A DNA stretch of 43,506 nt from an uncultured Pelagibacteraceae bacterium (GTDB lineage: Bacteria > Pseudomonadota > Alphaproteobacteria > Pelagibacterales > Pelagibacteraceae): the NCBI GenBank assembly GCA_902623395.1, contig CACNTN010000007.1:1-43506 (forward strand), in the 5' to 3' direction. The position numbers and the translations under genes were made by a program. The notes under the pieces are model-generated. The model was not told the origin of the DNA, made no database searches, and was given only the letters and a program-made list of their open reading frames with translations. The first letter of the stretch is position 1. Each line of letters starts with the position of its first letter. Shown here piece by piece: positions 16,803 to 27,101 of this stretch.

Positions 16803-17097
16803 ATTCTGGATTTACTATAAAATTCAACAAATGAGCTGTGAAACTATTTAATAATAAGAATATTCCAAAAGCGTTAAGATAAAGAATAAAAACTAAGAAG
16901 TTTCTTGCTCTTTTTTTAGCCAAAAGATTTTTATTTTCAGGCACCCAATCTTTATTCGGAGATTTAAAATCATATGAAAACATCCAATAAGTTATATCGC
17001 TTTCATTAGGGTCACCGGTTCTAATTTTTTTAATATAACTAGCTAAACTTTTAAATGTAAAAATAAAAACTACTAATAAGACTGTAATAATTAACAT
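16786..17097 (-). CDS. Small two-span membrane protein, unknown function
   Basis: A 103-residue protein with a hydrophobic N-terminus (LIITVLLVVFIFTF), a polar middle holding DITYWMFSYDFKSPNKDW, and a second span (FLVFILYLNAFGIFLLL). I do not recognise the family. It directly follows the Coq10-like gene (1-nt overlap) on the minus strand and its 3' end overlaps pncC. The frame is supported by its fit in the operon and by a protein-like, non-repetitive composition. Confidence 0.7.
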   Translation of the reverse strand: MLIITVLLVVFIFTFKSLASYIKKIRTGDPNESDITYWMFSYDFKSPNKDWVPENKNLLAKKRARNFLVFILYLNAFGIFLLLNSFTAHLLNFIVNPEFSYPV

Positions 17098-17540
17098 TAT
17101 TTATATAACTGAACTGCCCTTTCTTCAAAAGCTTTTGCAATTCTATTTAAACCAAGCTCAAAAGATTTTTTCATTATTCCATTTAAAATTGGATTTTTCA
17201 ATTCAAAATCAATAAAAAATTCTAATTGTGTATTGTTATTTATTTCTTTGAAATGCCATTCATTTTTTAAGTGCTTCAAGGGACCGTCTAAATTCGTAAC
17301 AATAATTTTATCAGTTTCCTTATGATAAGAAACATGGCTTGAGAAAGTTTCATTTAAAATACTTTTACCAACTTTCAAATCTCCATTGAAAGTAATTAGA
17401 TCTGAACTTTCATTCTTATCGAAAATCTTACCTTCTATGCACCAAGGAACGAATTCAGGATATTTTTCAATATCAAGAACCATCTCGACAAGTTGATTTT
17501 TTTTACATGGAATAATTTTTTTTAGTGTTGCGGATGACAT
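17097..17540 (-). CDS. Coq10/RatA-family START-domain protein
   Basis: A single START/polyketide-cyclase-like domain (147 residues) with the family's ending [15 protein letters not shown] and the early [14 protein letters not shown] block. Homologues include mitochondrial COQ10, a ubiquinone-binding chaperone, and E. coli RatA. In Alphaproteobacteria this gene commonly follows lipA, as here (19-nt overlap), which favours the Coq10-like ubiquinone role over a toxin role. The exact ligand cannot be read from sequence. Confidence 0.87.
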   Translation of the reverse strand: MSSATLKKIIPCKKNQLVEMVLDIEKYPEFVPWCIEGKIFDKNESSDLITFNGDLKVGKSILNETFSSHVSYHKETDKIIVTNLDGPLKHLKNEWHFKEINNNTQLEFFIDFELKNPILNGIMKKSFELGLNRIAKAFEERAVQLYK

Positions 17541-18466
17541 TCAAGCTTTTTATTTCTTGCGTCCTGTAATCTTCTAAAGTCCTCATCAGCATGATATGAT
17601 GATCTAGTTAGTGGTGACGAAGAGACGAGTAAGAAGCCTTTTATTTTTGCAATATTCTCAAATTCTTTAAATTCATCTGGATGATAATATCGATCTAAAG
17701 GATGATGTTTTGCTGAAGGCTGCAAGTATTGACCTATTGTAATAAAATCAACTTCTGCTGATCTTAAATCATCCATTACTTGTATTACTTCCTCTTTTGT
17801 TTCTCCTAAGCCAACCATAATACCTGACTTAGTAAAAACTTTTTTATTAAATAACTTTGCATTTTTAAGTAATTCCAATGAAGCAAAGTAACGTGCACCA
17901 GGTCTTACTTTTGTATAAAGTCTAGGAACTGTTTCTATATTATGATTGAAAACATCTAAGTCTGCTTCCAAAACTTTTTTATAAGCATCACCTTTTCTTA
18001 AAAAATCTGGTGTTAGAACTTCAATAGAAGTTTCAGGGTTTTTTTCTCTTGTTGCTTTGACAACTTTAAAAAAATGTTCTGATCCACCATCTTCAAGATC
18101 ATCTCTATCAACAGATGTTATTACTACATGTTTTAAGTTGAGATCTTTTACTGCATTAGATATTTTTATTGGTTCAAAAATATCAAGGTCTGTTGGCTTA
18201 CCAGTTTTGACATCACAAAATGCGCAAGCTCTAGTGCATGTGTCTCCCATAATCATAAAAGTTGCATGTTTCTTGCTCCAGCACTCAGTAATATTTGGAC
18301 AGTTAGCTTCCTGGCAAACAGTTACAAGATTGTTCTGATTAACAACTTTTTTTGTTTGAAAAAATATTTGAGAGTCTACAATTTTAGATCTTATCCATTC
18401 TGGCTTTTTCTTAATTGGATTAATCGGTTTGTTTACTTTTTCTGGGTGTCTTGGTTTTACGCTCAT
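17522..18466 (-). CDS. lipA: Lipoyl synthase
   Basis: Radical SAM enzyme inserting sulfur into octanoyl groups on lipoate-dependent enzymes; 314 residues. Both iron-sulfur sites are intact: the auxiliary cluster C51-x4-C56-x5-C62 and the radical SAM C77-x3-C81-x2-C84. The C-terminal [13 protein letters not shown] carries the conserved serine that ligates the auxiliary cluster. It overlaps ftsB by 4 nt (ATGA). In many Alphaproteobacteria the pyruvate dehydrogenase genes lie between ftsB and lipA; they are absent here. Confidence 0.96.
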   Translation of the reverse strand: MSVKPRHPEKVNKPINPIKKKPEWIRSKIVDSQIFFQTKKVVNQNNLVTVCQEANCPNITECWSKKHATFMIMGDTCTRACAFCDVKTGKPTDLDIFEPIKISNAVKDLNLKHVVITSVDRDDLEDGGSEHFFKVVKATREKNPETSIEVLTPDFLRKGDAYKKVLEADLDVFNHNIETVPRLYTKVRPGARYFASLELLKNAKLFNKKVFTKSGIMVGLGETKEEVIQVMDDLRSAEVDFITIGQYLQPSAKHHPLDRYYHPDEFKEFENIAKIKGFLLVSSSPLTRSSYHADEDFRRLQDARNKKLECHPQH

Positions 18467-18756
18467 TTTAATTTAATTATTATTTCATCCTCAGTCACAT
18501 AGTTAAATTTTTGCCTATATAACATATCTAAATAATCTGGATCATTTTTGTTTATCAATGAAATTTTATGATCTAAATTTTTTAATTTTGCTGTCAAAGC
18601 TTTTTTTTCTTCAATCAATTTTTCATAAGTATCTTTTTTATCAAAATACGAAATCAATCCTCTTTCGCCTCCAATTAGATTGACTCCTATATATAGGGTA
18701 AAAAAAATATTAAATAAAAGAAATTTTTTTTTTTTTAAACTTTTAATTAACGTCAT
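18463..18756 (-). CDS. ftsB: Cell-division protein FtsB/DivIC-like (septum formation initiator)
   Basis: A 97-residue bitopic protein: a basic N-terminus, one membrane span (about 13-30), then a coiled coil (about 41-68: [20 protein letters not shown]), and the short C-terminal region around residues 75-95 including [20 protein letters not shown], typical of FtsB. It would act in the periplasm with FtsQ and FtsL. The position 3 nt after eno matches the conserved eno-ftsB linkage. Confidence 0.85.
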   Translation of the reverse strand: MTLIKSLKKKKFLLFNIFFTLYIGVNLIGGERGLISYFDKKDTYEKLIEEKKALTAKLKNLDHKISLINKNDPDYLDMLYRQKFNYVTEDEIIIKLK

Positions 18757-18759
18757 ATG

Positions 18760-20016
18760 TTAGATTCTAGCCATTTTGGCTTGATTGCCAAGTTCTTCTT
18801 CGACGCGTAATAATCTGTTATATTTAGCTACTCTTTCTGATCTTGCTAATGAACCTGTTTTTATTTGAGAAGACATAGTGCCCACTGCCAAATCAGCTAT
18901 AAAAGTATCTTCAGTGTCCCCAGATCGGTGAGAAATGATAGTACTGAAACTAGCTTTTTTTGCCATTGAAATAACTTCTAGAGTTTCAGTCAAAGTTCCA
19001 ATTTGATTAGGTTTAACTAAAATACTATTAGCAGATTTTTCTTTTATACCTTTTTCTAGTCTTTTAGAATTCGTTACAAATAGGTCATCTCCAACAATTT
19101 GAACACTATTTCCTATTGCATTAGTAATCTTTTTCCATGATTGCCAATCTTCCTCTGCAAATGGATCTTCAATAGATTTAATCGGGTAGTTAGATATTAA
19201 TTTTTTGTAATAGTTTATAACATCATCTACAGGCAGAAAGTTAGATGATTGAACTGAATATTCTCCTTTATCGTTCATGAGTTCATTTGCAGCTACATCC
19301 AAACAAATTACAACATCATTACCTGGTTTTAATTTTGATTTTTCAATAGCCTGAACTATTAAGTCTAAAGCTTCCTCATTAGAATTTATTGATGGAGCAA
19401 ATCCACCCTCATCTCCAACATTTGTTAACATTTTTTTTGATTGTAATAATTTTTTTAAGTTTTGTATTACAAGAAAACATTTTTCTATAGCATCTGTAAA
19501 ATTTTTAGCAGAGTCAGGTCTGATCATGAATTCTTGGATATTTAAATCGTTATCAGCATGTGCGCCCCCATTAATGATATTCATTAATGGTATGGGTAGA
19601 GAGTAAGATTTACCTAAACTTTTAAAAAGTGATTGTTTATTTGTTATCGCTACACACTTTGCATAAGCCAATGAAACTGCTAATATTGCATTTGCACCTA
19701 AGTTAGTCTTATTTTCACTGTCATCTAACTCAAGCAAAATTCTATCTATATTTTTTTGCTGTTTGATGTCTAAATTTTTCAATTTATTTGAGATTTTATT
19801 GTTTATATTTTGAACTGCAGTATTAACACTTTTACCTAAAAATTTATTTTGATCTTCATCTCTTAATTCGTGGGCTTCGAATGCGCCTGTAGATGCTCCA
19901 GAAGGAGATATTGCTGTGGCTGATGAACCATCATCCAAAAAGATTTCAGCTTCAATAGTAGGATTTCCTCTACTATCAAAAACTTGTCGCCCTTTAACGC
20001 TTTTGATTTTTGTCAT
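18760..20016 (-). CDS. eno: Enolase
   Basis: Interconverts 2-phosphoglycerate and phosphoenolpyruvate; 418 residues. Motifs: SRGNPTIEAEIFLDDGS, the lid region SGASTGAFEAHELRD, NVGDEGGFAPS, metal ligand Asp in CLDVAANE, Glu-Asp in SIEDPFAEEDW, GDDLFVTN, catalytic Lys in LVKPNQIGT, and SHRSGDTEDTFIADLAV. It lies between kdsA (5-nt gap) and ftsB. All catalytic residues that I can place are present. Confidence 0.97.
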   Translation of the reverse strand: MTKIKSVKGRQVFDSRGNPTIEAEIFLDDGSSATAISPSGASTGAFEAHELRDEDQNKFLGKSVNTAVQNINNKISNKLKNLDIKQQKNIDRILLELDDSENKTNLGANAILAVSLAYAKCVAITNKQSLFKSLGKSYSLPIPLMNIINGGAHADNDLNIQEFMIRPDSAKNFTDAIEKCFLVIQNLKKLLQSKKMLTNVGDEGGFAPSINSNEEALDLIVQAIEKSKLKPGNDVVICLDVAANELMNDKGEYSVQSSNFLPVDDVINYYKKLISNYPIKSIEDPFAEEDWQSWKKITNAIGNSVQIVGDDLFVTNSKRLEKGIKEKSANSILVKPNQIGTLTETLEVISMAKKASFSTIISHRSGDTEDTFIADLAVGTMSSQIKTGSLARSERVAKYNRLLRVEEELGNQAKMARI

Positions 20017-20021
20017 TTTTT

Positions 20022-20842
20022 TTATTTAACTAACTTATCTATTTCAGTTAATTTTTTTAATAATACTTTTACCTCATTTAATGGCACCATATTGGGACCA
20101 TCTGATGGCGCGTTGTCAGGGTCTTCATGTGTTTCTAAGAAAATTGCTCCAACTCCAACAGCTATTGCAGCACGAGCTAAGTAAGGAACAAATTCTCTTT
20201 GTCCACCACTTTTTTCACCCATACCTCCTGGTTGCTGCACTGAGTGAGTTGCATCAAATACAATCGGAAAGCCAAATTTTGACATGATTGGTAATGCTCT
20301 CAAGTCTGAAACGAGAGTGTTATAACCAAAGCTAGCACCTCTCTCTGTAATTAAAATATTTTTATTTCCGGATTCTTCTATTTTTTTTATTACATTTTCC
20401 ATATCCCAAGGAGCTAAAAATTGTCCTTTTTTCACATTTATTATTTTTCCAGTTTTAGCTGCAGCGATTAATAAATCAGTTTGACGGCAAAGAAATGCTG
20501 GAATTTGTAATACGTCCACGTGGTTTGCAACTATTGAACATTGTTCTGCTGTGTGAACATCGGTTAAAACAGGTAAGCCAACTTCTTTTCTAATTTTATC
20601 AAATATAGGTAAAGACTTTTCTAGTCCCATTCCTCTTTTACTTTTAATGCTTGTTCTATTGGCTTTGTCAAAAGAGGTTTTGTAAATCAAATTTATTCCA
20701 AGATCGCTAGTAATTTTTTTAAGCTCTGAAGAAATCTTTAAAGCATGATTTTCATTTTCCAACTGACAAGGTCCTGCTATTAAAGTAAAAGGTTTATCGT
20801 TGGCAATTTCAAAATTTGAACATTTTACTTTTTGGTGTGTCA

Positions 20843-20843
<1 letters not shown>
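20022..20843 (-). CDS. kdsA: KDO-8-phosphate synthase, probably metal-dependent type
   Basis: Condenses PEP with arabinose-5-phosphate to KDO-8-phosphate for the lipopolysaccharide core; 273 residues. Motifs: [71 protein letters not shown]. The Cys in GPC marks the metal-dependent class (E. coli KdsA has Asn there). It overlaps pyrG by 1 nt; the pyrG-kdsA-eno order is conserved in many Proteobacteria. Confidence 0.96.
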
Positions 20844-22474
<1,631 letters not shown>

Positions 22475-22509
22475 TTATACTTTATATTTTCTTAATTACA
22501 AAGTCTTAA

Positions 22510-22809
22510 TTATTTAGATTGAGGTATTTGTGGAAGATTTGAATTCTGCTCCTCTTCCTTCTCGAGGACTGATTGTGTTTCACGAAACTCGTCACGAGAG
22601 ATGGCAACTATTGCAATACTACATATTATAAATAAAGCAGCTACAATTGAGGTAAATTTAGTTAAAAAAGTACCTACTGATCTTGCTGATGTAAAATTAT
22701 CTTGTGAAACACCTAAACCTAAAGCTCCACCTTCAGATCTTTGTAATAAAATCACTACCACTAAGATGACAGCTAATGCGATATTTACAAATATAAGTAA
22801 ACTTTCCAT
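22510..22809 (-). CDS. secG: Preprotein translocase subunit SecG
   Basis: A 99-residue protein with two membrane spans (about 4-21 and 50-69) around the SecG-type loop LLQRSEGGALGLGVSQ, and a Glu/Gln-rich tail. It is the auxiliary subunit of SecYEG. The position 5 nt downstream of tpiA and upstream of pyrG matches the common tpiA-secG-pyrG linkage. Confidence 0.93.
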   Translation of the reverse strand: MESLLIFVNIALAVILVVVILLQRSEGGALGLGVSQDNFTSARSVGTFLTKFTSIVAALFIICSIAIVAISRDEFRETQSVLEKEEEQNSNLPQIPQSK

Positions 22810-22814
22810 GAGGA

Positions 22815-23558
22815 TTATCTATAGTAATTCTTTATTATATCAATAAATTTTTTAGAAGTTTTTGAAGCTCCCCCTATCAAAAAACCATCGATTTCTTTAA
22901 TTTCTTTGAACATCTTAACATTGCTTCCGTCTACAGACCCACCATAAAGAACTGCAGGACTACTTTTTTTAAATATTCCTTTTAAAACTTTTTTAATGTG
23001 CGCAGTAGTTTTATACAATTCATTTGAAGTTGGGATTTTTCCAGTTCCAATTGACCAAATAGGTTCATAGGCTACTATTATATTATTTTTATTAAATTTT
23101 CTTTCTAATACTTTTGTTAATTGTCTCTTTAAAACTTTTAATGTTTTTTTATTTTTTTTCTCTATTTTATTTTCCCCGATACAGAAAACTACTTTCAAAT
23201 TATTGTTTAGAGCATATTTTACTTTATCTTTAAGCATTGCGTCGGTATCCCCTTCCCCTCTGTTATCTGAATGACCTACTAAGGTGTATTTAGCTCCTAC
23301 ATGCTTTAGCATATAAGGGCTAACAGCTGCAGTATTTGATGAGAATTGTTCTTTTTGGTAACAGTTTTGAGAACCTATGGAAATCTTCTTATTTTTGAAA
23401 TATTTAGAATAACTTTCAATAAGAGTGTATGGAGGTGTAATAATCACTCTATATTTGTTTCTATTTTTGTCTTTAGAGTGATATGAATTAATTTTGTTGA
23501 GAATATTGATAGATTTTGGCACACCAAACATTTTCCAATTTCCAATAAAATATTTCAT
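22815..23558 (-). CDS. tpiA: Triosephosphate isomerase, divergent
   Basis: Interconverts DHAP and glyceraldehyde-3-phosphate; 247 residues. The catalytic residues Lys9 (GNWKM), His96 and Glu165 (AYEPIWSIGTGK) and the phosphate loop LYGGSVDGSN are present. The block normally reading GHSERR is GHSDNR (Asp98, Asn99), and the usual TGE-containing stretch before it is replaced by FSSNTAAVSPYML. Synteny with secG and pyrG makes it the genuine TIM. It should handle DHAP from the glycerol operon of this window. It heads the tpiA-to-lipA run. Confidence 0.93.
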   Translation of the reverse strand: MKYFIGNWKMFGVPKSINILNKINSYHSKDKNRNKYRVIITPPYTLIESYSKYFKNKKISIGSQNCYQKEQFSSNTAAVSPYMLKHVGAKYTLVGHSDNRGEGDTDAMLKDKVKYALNNNLKVVFCIGENKIEKKNKKTLKVLKRQLTKVLERKFNKNNIIVAYEPIWSIGTGKIPTSNELYKTTAHIKKVLKGIFKKSSPAVLYGGSVDGSNVKMFKEIKEIDGFLIGGASKTSKKFIDIIKNYYR

Positions 23559-23592
23559 AATTTGCCTTAATATAAATTTTAATTTATAGGTG

Positions 23593-23598
23593 TATAAT
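23593..23598 (+). promoter_or_regulatory. Candidate -10 box for the ppiD-trp operon
   Basis: TATAAT lies 23 nt before the ATG at 23622, in the 63-nt divergent gap between tpiA and the chaperone gene. I see no clear -35 at standard spacing, so this is tentative. The same gap must also hold the tpiA promoter on the other strand. Confidence 0.35.
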
Positions 23599-23621
23599 TT
23601 TGAACTTAATAAATTAATATA

Positions 23622-25079
23622 ATGACAACATCAATAGGAAAATTATCAAAATCTTTTTTTCTTAAGCTCTTGGTTGGAATAATCATTCTACCTTTTGTCT
23701 TCTGGGGAATGGGTGATGTTTTTAGAGGTGGAAATCAAAATGTAATTGCAACTATAGACTCTAATAAAATAAGCACTCAAGAATTTGTAAATTATATTAA
23801 TAGACTAAACTTGAATGAAGAACAGTTGAAAAATTTGTCTAATACAGATCTTGTTGAACAAATTTTATCTGATTTTATTGGAAAAAAAGTAATGTCATTA
23901 GAAATAGAAAAGCTTGGTATTATTATAAGCGACAATGCCTTAAGATATATTATTAAAAATGATAAATCTTTTTTTAAAGATGGCAAATTTTCAAGAACGG
24001 AATATGAAAAATTTCTATTAAAAAGTGGAATTACTGCTCCTCAATTTGAAGCAAATATTGTTGACCAAGAAAAAAGAAGGCATTTTTTAAGTTCTTTGGC
24101 AGGGGGAATAGTTATCCCAGAAATTTTAGTTGTAAGAGAATTTGGTAAAGAAAATCAAACTAAAACTATACAGTATATTGATTTAGATAAATATCATTTA
24201 AAAAATAAACCCTCCCAAGAGAGTATTAAAGAACTTTACGAGAGAAATAAGAATATATTTTTTACTGAATTTAAATCAATAAGATACGCAGAAATTAAAC
24301 CAGAGTTAATCAGCGGTAGTAAAGAATATGATGAAAAATTTTTCAAACAATTAGATATTATTGAAAACAATATTTTAGACGGTCAATCTTTTGAAGAAGC
24401 AGTAAAAGCAAATAACTTAAAAATTTTAGAATTTAAAAAAATAAATGCAAAAAAAGAGAACGAAGCAAAAAATGAAGTAAAAAGTTTACCAGATAATATT
24501 TTTAAAAAAATTTACAATATAAAAATACCTCAATCTCCTGAGATAATAAACATAGAAAGTAAATATTACTTGGCAGAAATTAAAGATGTAGAAAAAAGAA
24601 ACAAACCTATGAACGATCCTGAAGTGTTAAAAGCTTTAAATGCTCAATTGAGTTTTAAAGACAAAATTGAAAAAAACACCTCTTTAGCTAAAGAAATTAG
24701 CTTGGGTTCCTTCGAAGGCAGTAATTACAAAAAATTTGCTGACGATAATGGGCTGCTCGTCAAAAATTATAAAATTACTAATTTAAAACAAAACGATGTA
24801 TTTGATGAAGGATTGGTTAAGCGAATTTTTTTAACAAAAGATGGTGACGTTAATTTAATTACAAATAGTACCCTAACAAAGAGTTTTCTAATATTAACAA
24901 AGAAAACTGAGTATAAAAAATTAGATAAAAAAAGTAATGAATTTGATCAATACGAAGCTAAAGCACGCTTAAATTTGATTAACAAAATATATCAATCTTA
25001 TGATGAAAATGCTAATCAGAAGTATAAAGTAGAAATTAATCAAAGAACTATAGATCGTGTCAAAAATTCATTTCAATGA
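23622..25079 (+). CDS. Membrane-anchored SurA/PpiD-like periplasmic chaperone
   Basis: A 485-residue protein with one N-terminal span (about 13-30, LKLLVGIIILPFVFWGMGDV) and a SurA-N/PpiD-like region from about residue 40 to 165 (DSNKISTQEFVNYINR, then the DNALRYIIKN and FKDGKFSRTEYEKFL blocks). It is shorter than E. coli PpiD (about 620), and the middle shows no recognisable parvulin core (no AxHIL and no GG turn), so it may be chaperone only. It overlaps trpE by 4 nt. In Alphaproteobacteria a gene of this kind often sits between tpiA and trpE, which supports orthology. Confidence 0.8.
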   Translation: MTTSIGKLSKSFFLKLLVGIIILPFVFWGMGDVFRGGNQNVIATIDSNKISTQEFVNYINRLNLNEEQLKNLSNTDLVEQILSDFIGKKVMSLEIEKLGIIISDNALRYIIKNDKSFFKDGKFSRTEYEKFLLKSGITAPQFEANIVDQEKRRHFLSSLAGGIVIPEILVVREFGKENQTKTIQYIDLDKYHLKNKPSQESIKELYERNKNIFFTEFKSIRYAEIKPELISGSKEYDEKFFKQLDIIENNILDGQSFEEAVKANNLKILEFKKINAKKENEAKNEVKSLPDNIFKKIYNIKIPQSPEIINIESKYYLAEIKDVEKRNKPMNDPEVLKALNAQLSFKDKIEKNTSLAKEISLGSFEGSNYKKFADDNGLLVKNYKITNLKQNDVFDEGLVKRIFLTKDGDVNLITNSTLTKSFLILTKKTEYKKLDKKSNEFDQYEAKARLNLINKIYQSYDENANQKYKVEINQRTIDRVKNSFQ

Positions 25080-26533
25080 AGATAAATTTAAGTTTTAAAG
25101 AATTTAAAAATAATTACTCTAAAAAAAAACATCAAATTTTATTTAGATCGAGATCTTGTAATCAATATTATAAAGTAGAAAACCTATTTAGATTTCTCTT
25201 AGCTGATAAAAACAGCTTTATTTTTGAGTCGGTTGAAAAAGGAACAATTAAAGGTCGTTATACAATAATTGGTCTTAATCCTGATAAAATATGGGATATT
25301 AATAAGAACATTATTACAATTGATAGTCTAGAGAAAAAAACTAAAATTAAATCTGATCCTCTAAAATACATTAATAAACTCATCAAGGAATTTAAAATTA
25401 AAATCCCAAATCAATTACCTTCAATGTCTTCTATGCTTGTAGGTTATTTTTCTTATGATGTTATTCGTTTTATAGAAAAAATACCTAATAATTGTAAAGA
25501 TGATCTTAAAATACCTGATGTGAGATTATCGAGGCCTAAAAATTTAGTTATTTATGATAATGTTAAAAAAAGGATTTTTTACGTTGAGAATGTTTATGCA
25601 GATACTAAAATTAAAAATTTTGAAGAAGAGTATGAAGCAATAAACAAAAGGTTTGATTTGTACGAGGATTTTGAGAAGATTAAACTTCCGGAACAATTCA
25701 CATTTAAACCTAATAAAAATTTAATAAAATCAAATACTTCTAAAGAAAAATTCAAATCACTTGTTAAAAAAGCAAAAACATACATTGAAAAAGGTGATAT
25801 TTTTCAAGTGGTTTTAAGTCAGAGGTTTGAAAGAAAAATAAATAAAACGCCAATTGAAATTTATAATCATTTAAGAAAATCTAACCCCTCACCTTTTATG
25901 TTTTATTTTAATTATAAAGATTTCAATATTTTAGGTAGTAGTCCTGAAATACTAGTAAGACTTAGGGGGGGAGAGGTAACAATTAGACCAATCGCTGGTA
26001 CTAGACCTAGAGGAAAAAATAATAAAGAGGATAAAAAATATGAATTTGATCTTTTAAAGGATAAAAAAGAATTAGCAGAACATTTAATGTTGTTAGATCT
26101 CGGAAGAAATGATGTTGGAAAAGTTTCTAAAGTAAATACGGTTAAAGTAACTGAAAAATTTAAAGTAGAAAGATACTCTCATGTAATGCACATTGTCTCA
26201 AATGTAATAGGTAAATTTAATAATAAAGTCTCATTATTTGAAACTTTGTTATCAGGATTTCCAGCTGGTACAGTAAGCGGTGCACCTAAAATTAGAGCCA
26301 TGGAAATCATTGATGAACTAGAAAAGAATAAAAGAAAATTATATGCTGGAGGAATTGGTTATTTTACTCCTAACAGTGAATTTGATACATGCATAGCTTT
26401 AAGAACAGCTTTAATCAAAAATAAGAAATTTTATGTACAGGCTGGTGCTGGAGTGGTCGCAGATAGTAAACCAGAAAAAGAGTATGTTGAAACTGTAAAC
26501 AAAGCCAAAGCATTGATGAGAGCAGTTGATTAA
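25076..26533 (+). CDS. trpE: Anthranilate synthase component I
   Basis: Converts chorismate to anthranilate with ammonia supplied by TrpG; 485 residues. The N-terminal domain has FIFESVEKGTIKGRYTIIG (tryptophan-binding type Glu-Ser). The chorismate-binding domain has GDIFQVVLSQRF, GSSPEILVR, PIAGTRPRGK, LLDLGRNDVGKV, GFPAGTVSGAPKIRAMEII, and YAGGIGYF. It is coupled to the upstream chaperone gene (ATGA), so there is no space for a trp leader peptide or attenuator; any trp control must act upstream of 23622 or allosterically. Confidence 0.95.
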   Translation: MKINLSFKEFKNNYSKKKHQILFRSRSCNQYYKVENLFRFLLADKNSFIFESVEKGTIKGRYTIIGLNPDKIWDINKNIITIDSLEKKTKIKSDPLKYINKLIKEFKIKIPNQLPSMSSMLVGYFSYDVIRFIEKIPNNCKDDLKIPDVRLSRPKNLVIYDNVKKRIFYVENVYADTKIKNFEEEYEAINKRFDLYEDFEKIKLPEQFTFKPNKNLIKSNTSKEKFKSLVKKAKTYIEKGDIFQVVLSQRFERKINKTPIEIYNHLRKSNPSPFMFYFNYKDFNILGSSPEILVRLRGGEVTIRPIAGTRPRGKNNKEDKKYEFDLLKDKKELAEHLMLLDLGRNDVGKVSKVNTVKVTEKFKVERYSHVMHIVSNVIGKFNNKVSLFETLLSGFPAGTVSGAPKIRAMEIIDELEKNKRKLYAGGIGYFTPNSEFDTCIALRTALIKNKKFYVQAGAGVVADSKPEKEYVETVNKAKALMRAVD

Positions 26534-27100
26534 ATGAAAATTTTACTAATAGATAACTACGATAGCTTTACGTATAATCTATATCATTACATTTCTAATT
26601 TTAAAAAAAATGTTGAAGTTGTAAGAAATGATAAAATTGACGGTAAAACAATTATAAAAAGAAAATACAATAAAATAGTTATTTCTCCTGGACCAGGTAA
26701 TCCCAATCAGGCTGGTAATTGTTTGAAAATAGTCAAAGAGGTTCATAAAAAAATACCCATCCTTGGAGTGTGTCTAGGCCATCAAATCATTGGTCAGGTT
26801 TTTGGTGGAAAAATAATTAGAGCTAAGAATTTAATGCATGGAAAAACTAGTAAAATTAAGCATCAAAAAATAGGTCTATTTAGAAACATAAAAAATAATT
26901 TTGAAGCAACGAGATACCACAGTCTTATAGTAGATCGTAAAAAGTTTCCAAAAGACTTGATAATTACTGCAGAAACCAAGAATAAGACTATTATGGGGTT
27001 GATGCATAAAAATTATAATATTCATGGGTTTCAGTTTCATCCTGAGAGTATAAGTACTAAAATGGGTATGAAGCTAATTAAAAATTTTATCATTAATTAA
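26534..27100 (+). CDS. trpG: Anthranilate synthase component II, glutamine amidotransferase
   Basis: A 188-residue class I amidotransferase that passes ammonia to TrpE. Start LLIDNYDSFTYNL, oxyanion-loop SPGPGNP, nucleophile Cys in LGVCLGHQ, and the His-Glu pair in FQFHPESI. The ATG directly follows the trpE stop with no gap. It could also serve p-aminobenzoate synthesis, as TrpG does in some bacteria; that is not decidable here. Confidence 0.94.
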   Translation: MKILLIDNYDSFTYNLYHYISNFKKNVEVVRNDKIDGKTIIKRKYNKIVISPGPGNPNQAGNCLKIVKEVHKKIPILGVCLGHQIIGQVFGGKIIRAKNLMHGKTSKIKHQKIGLFRNIKNNFEATRYHSLIVDRKKFPKDLIITAETKNKTIMGLMHKNYNIHGFQFHPESISTKMGMKLIKNFIIN

Positions 27101-27101
27101 T

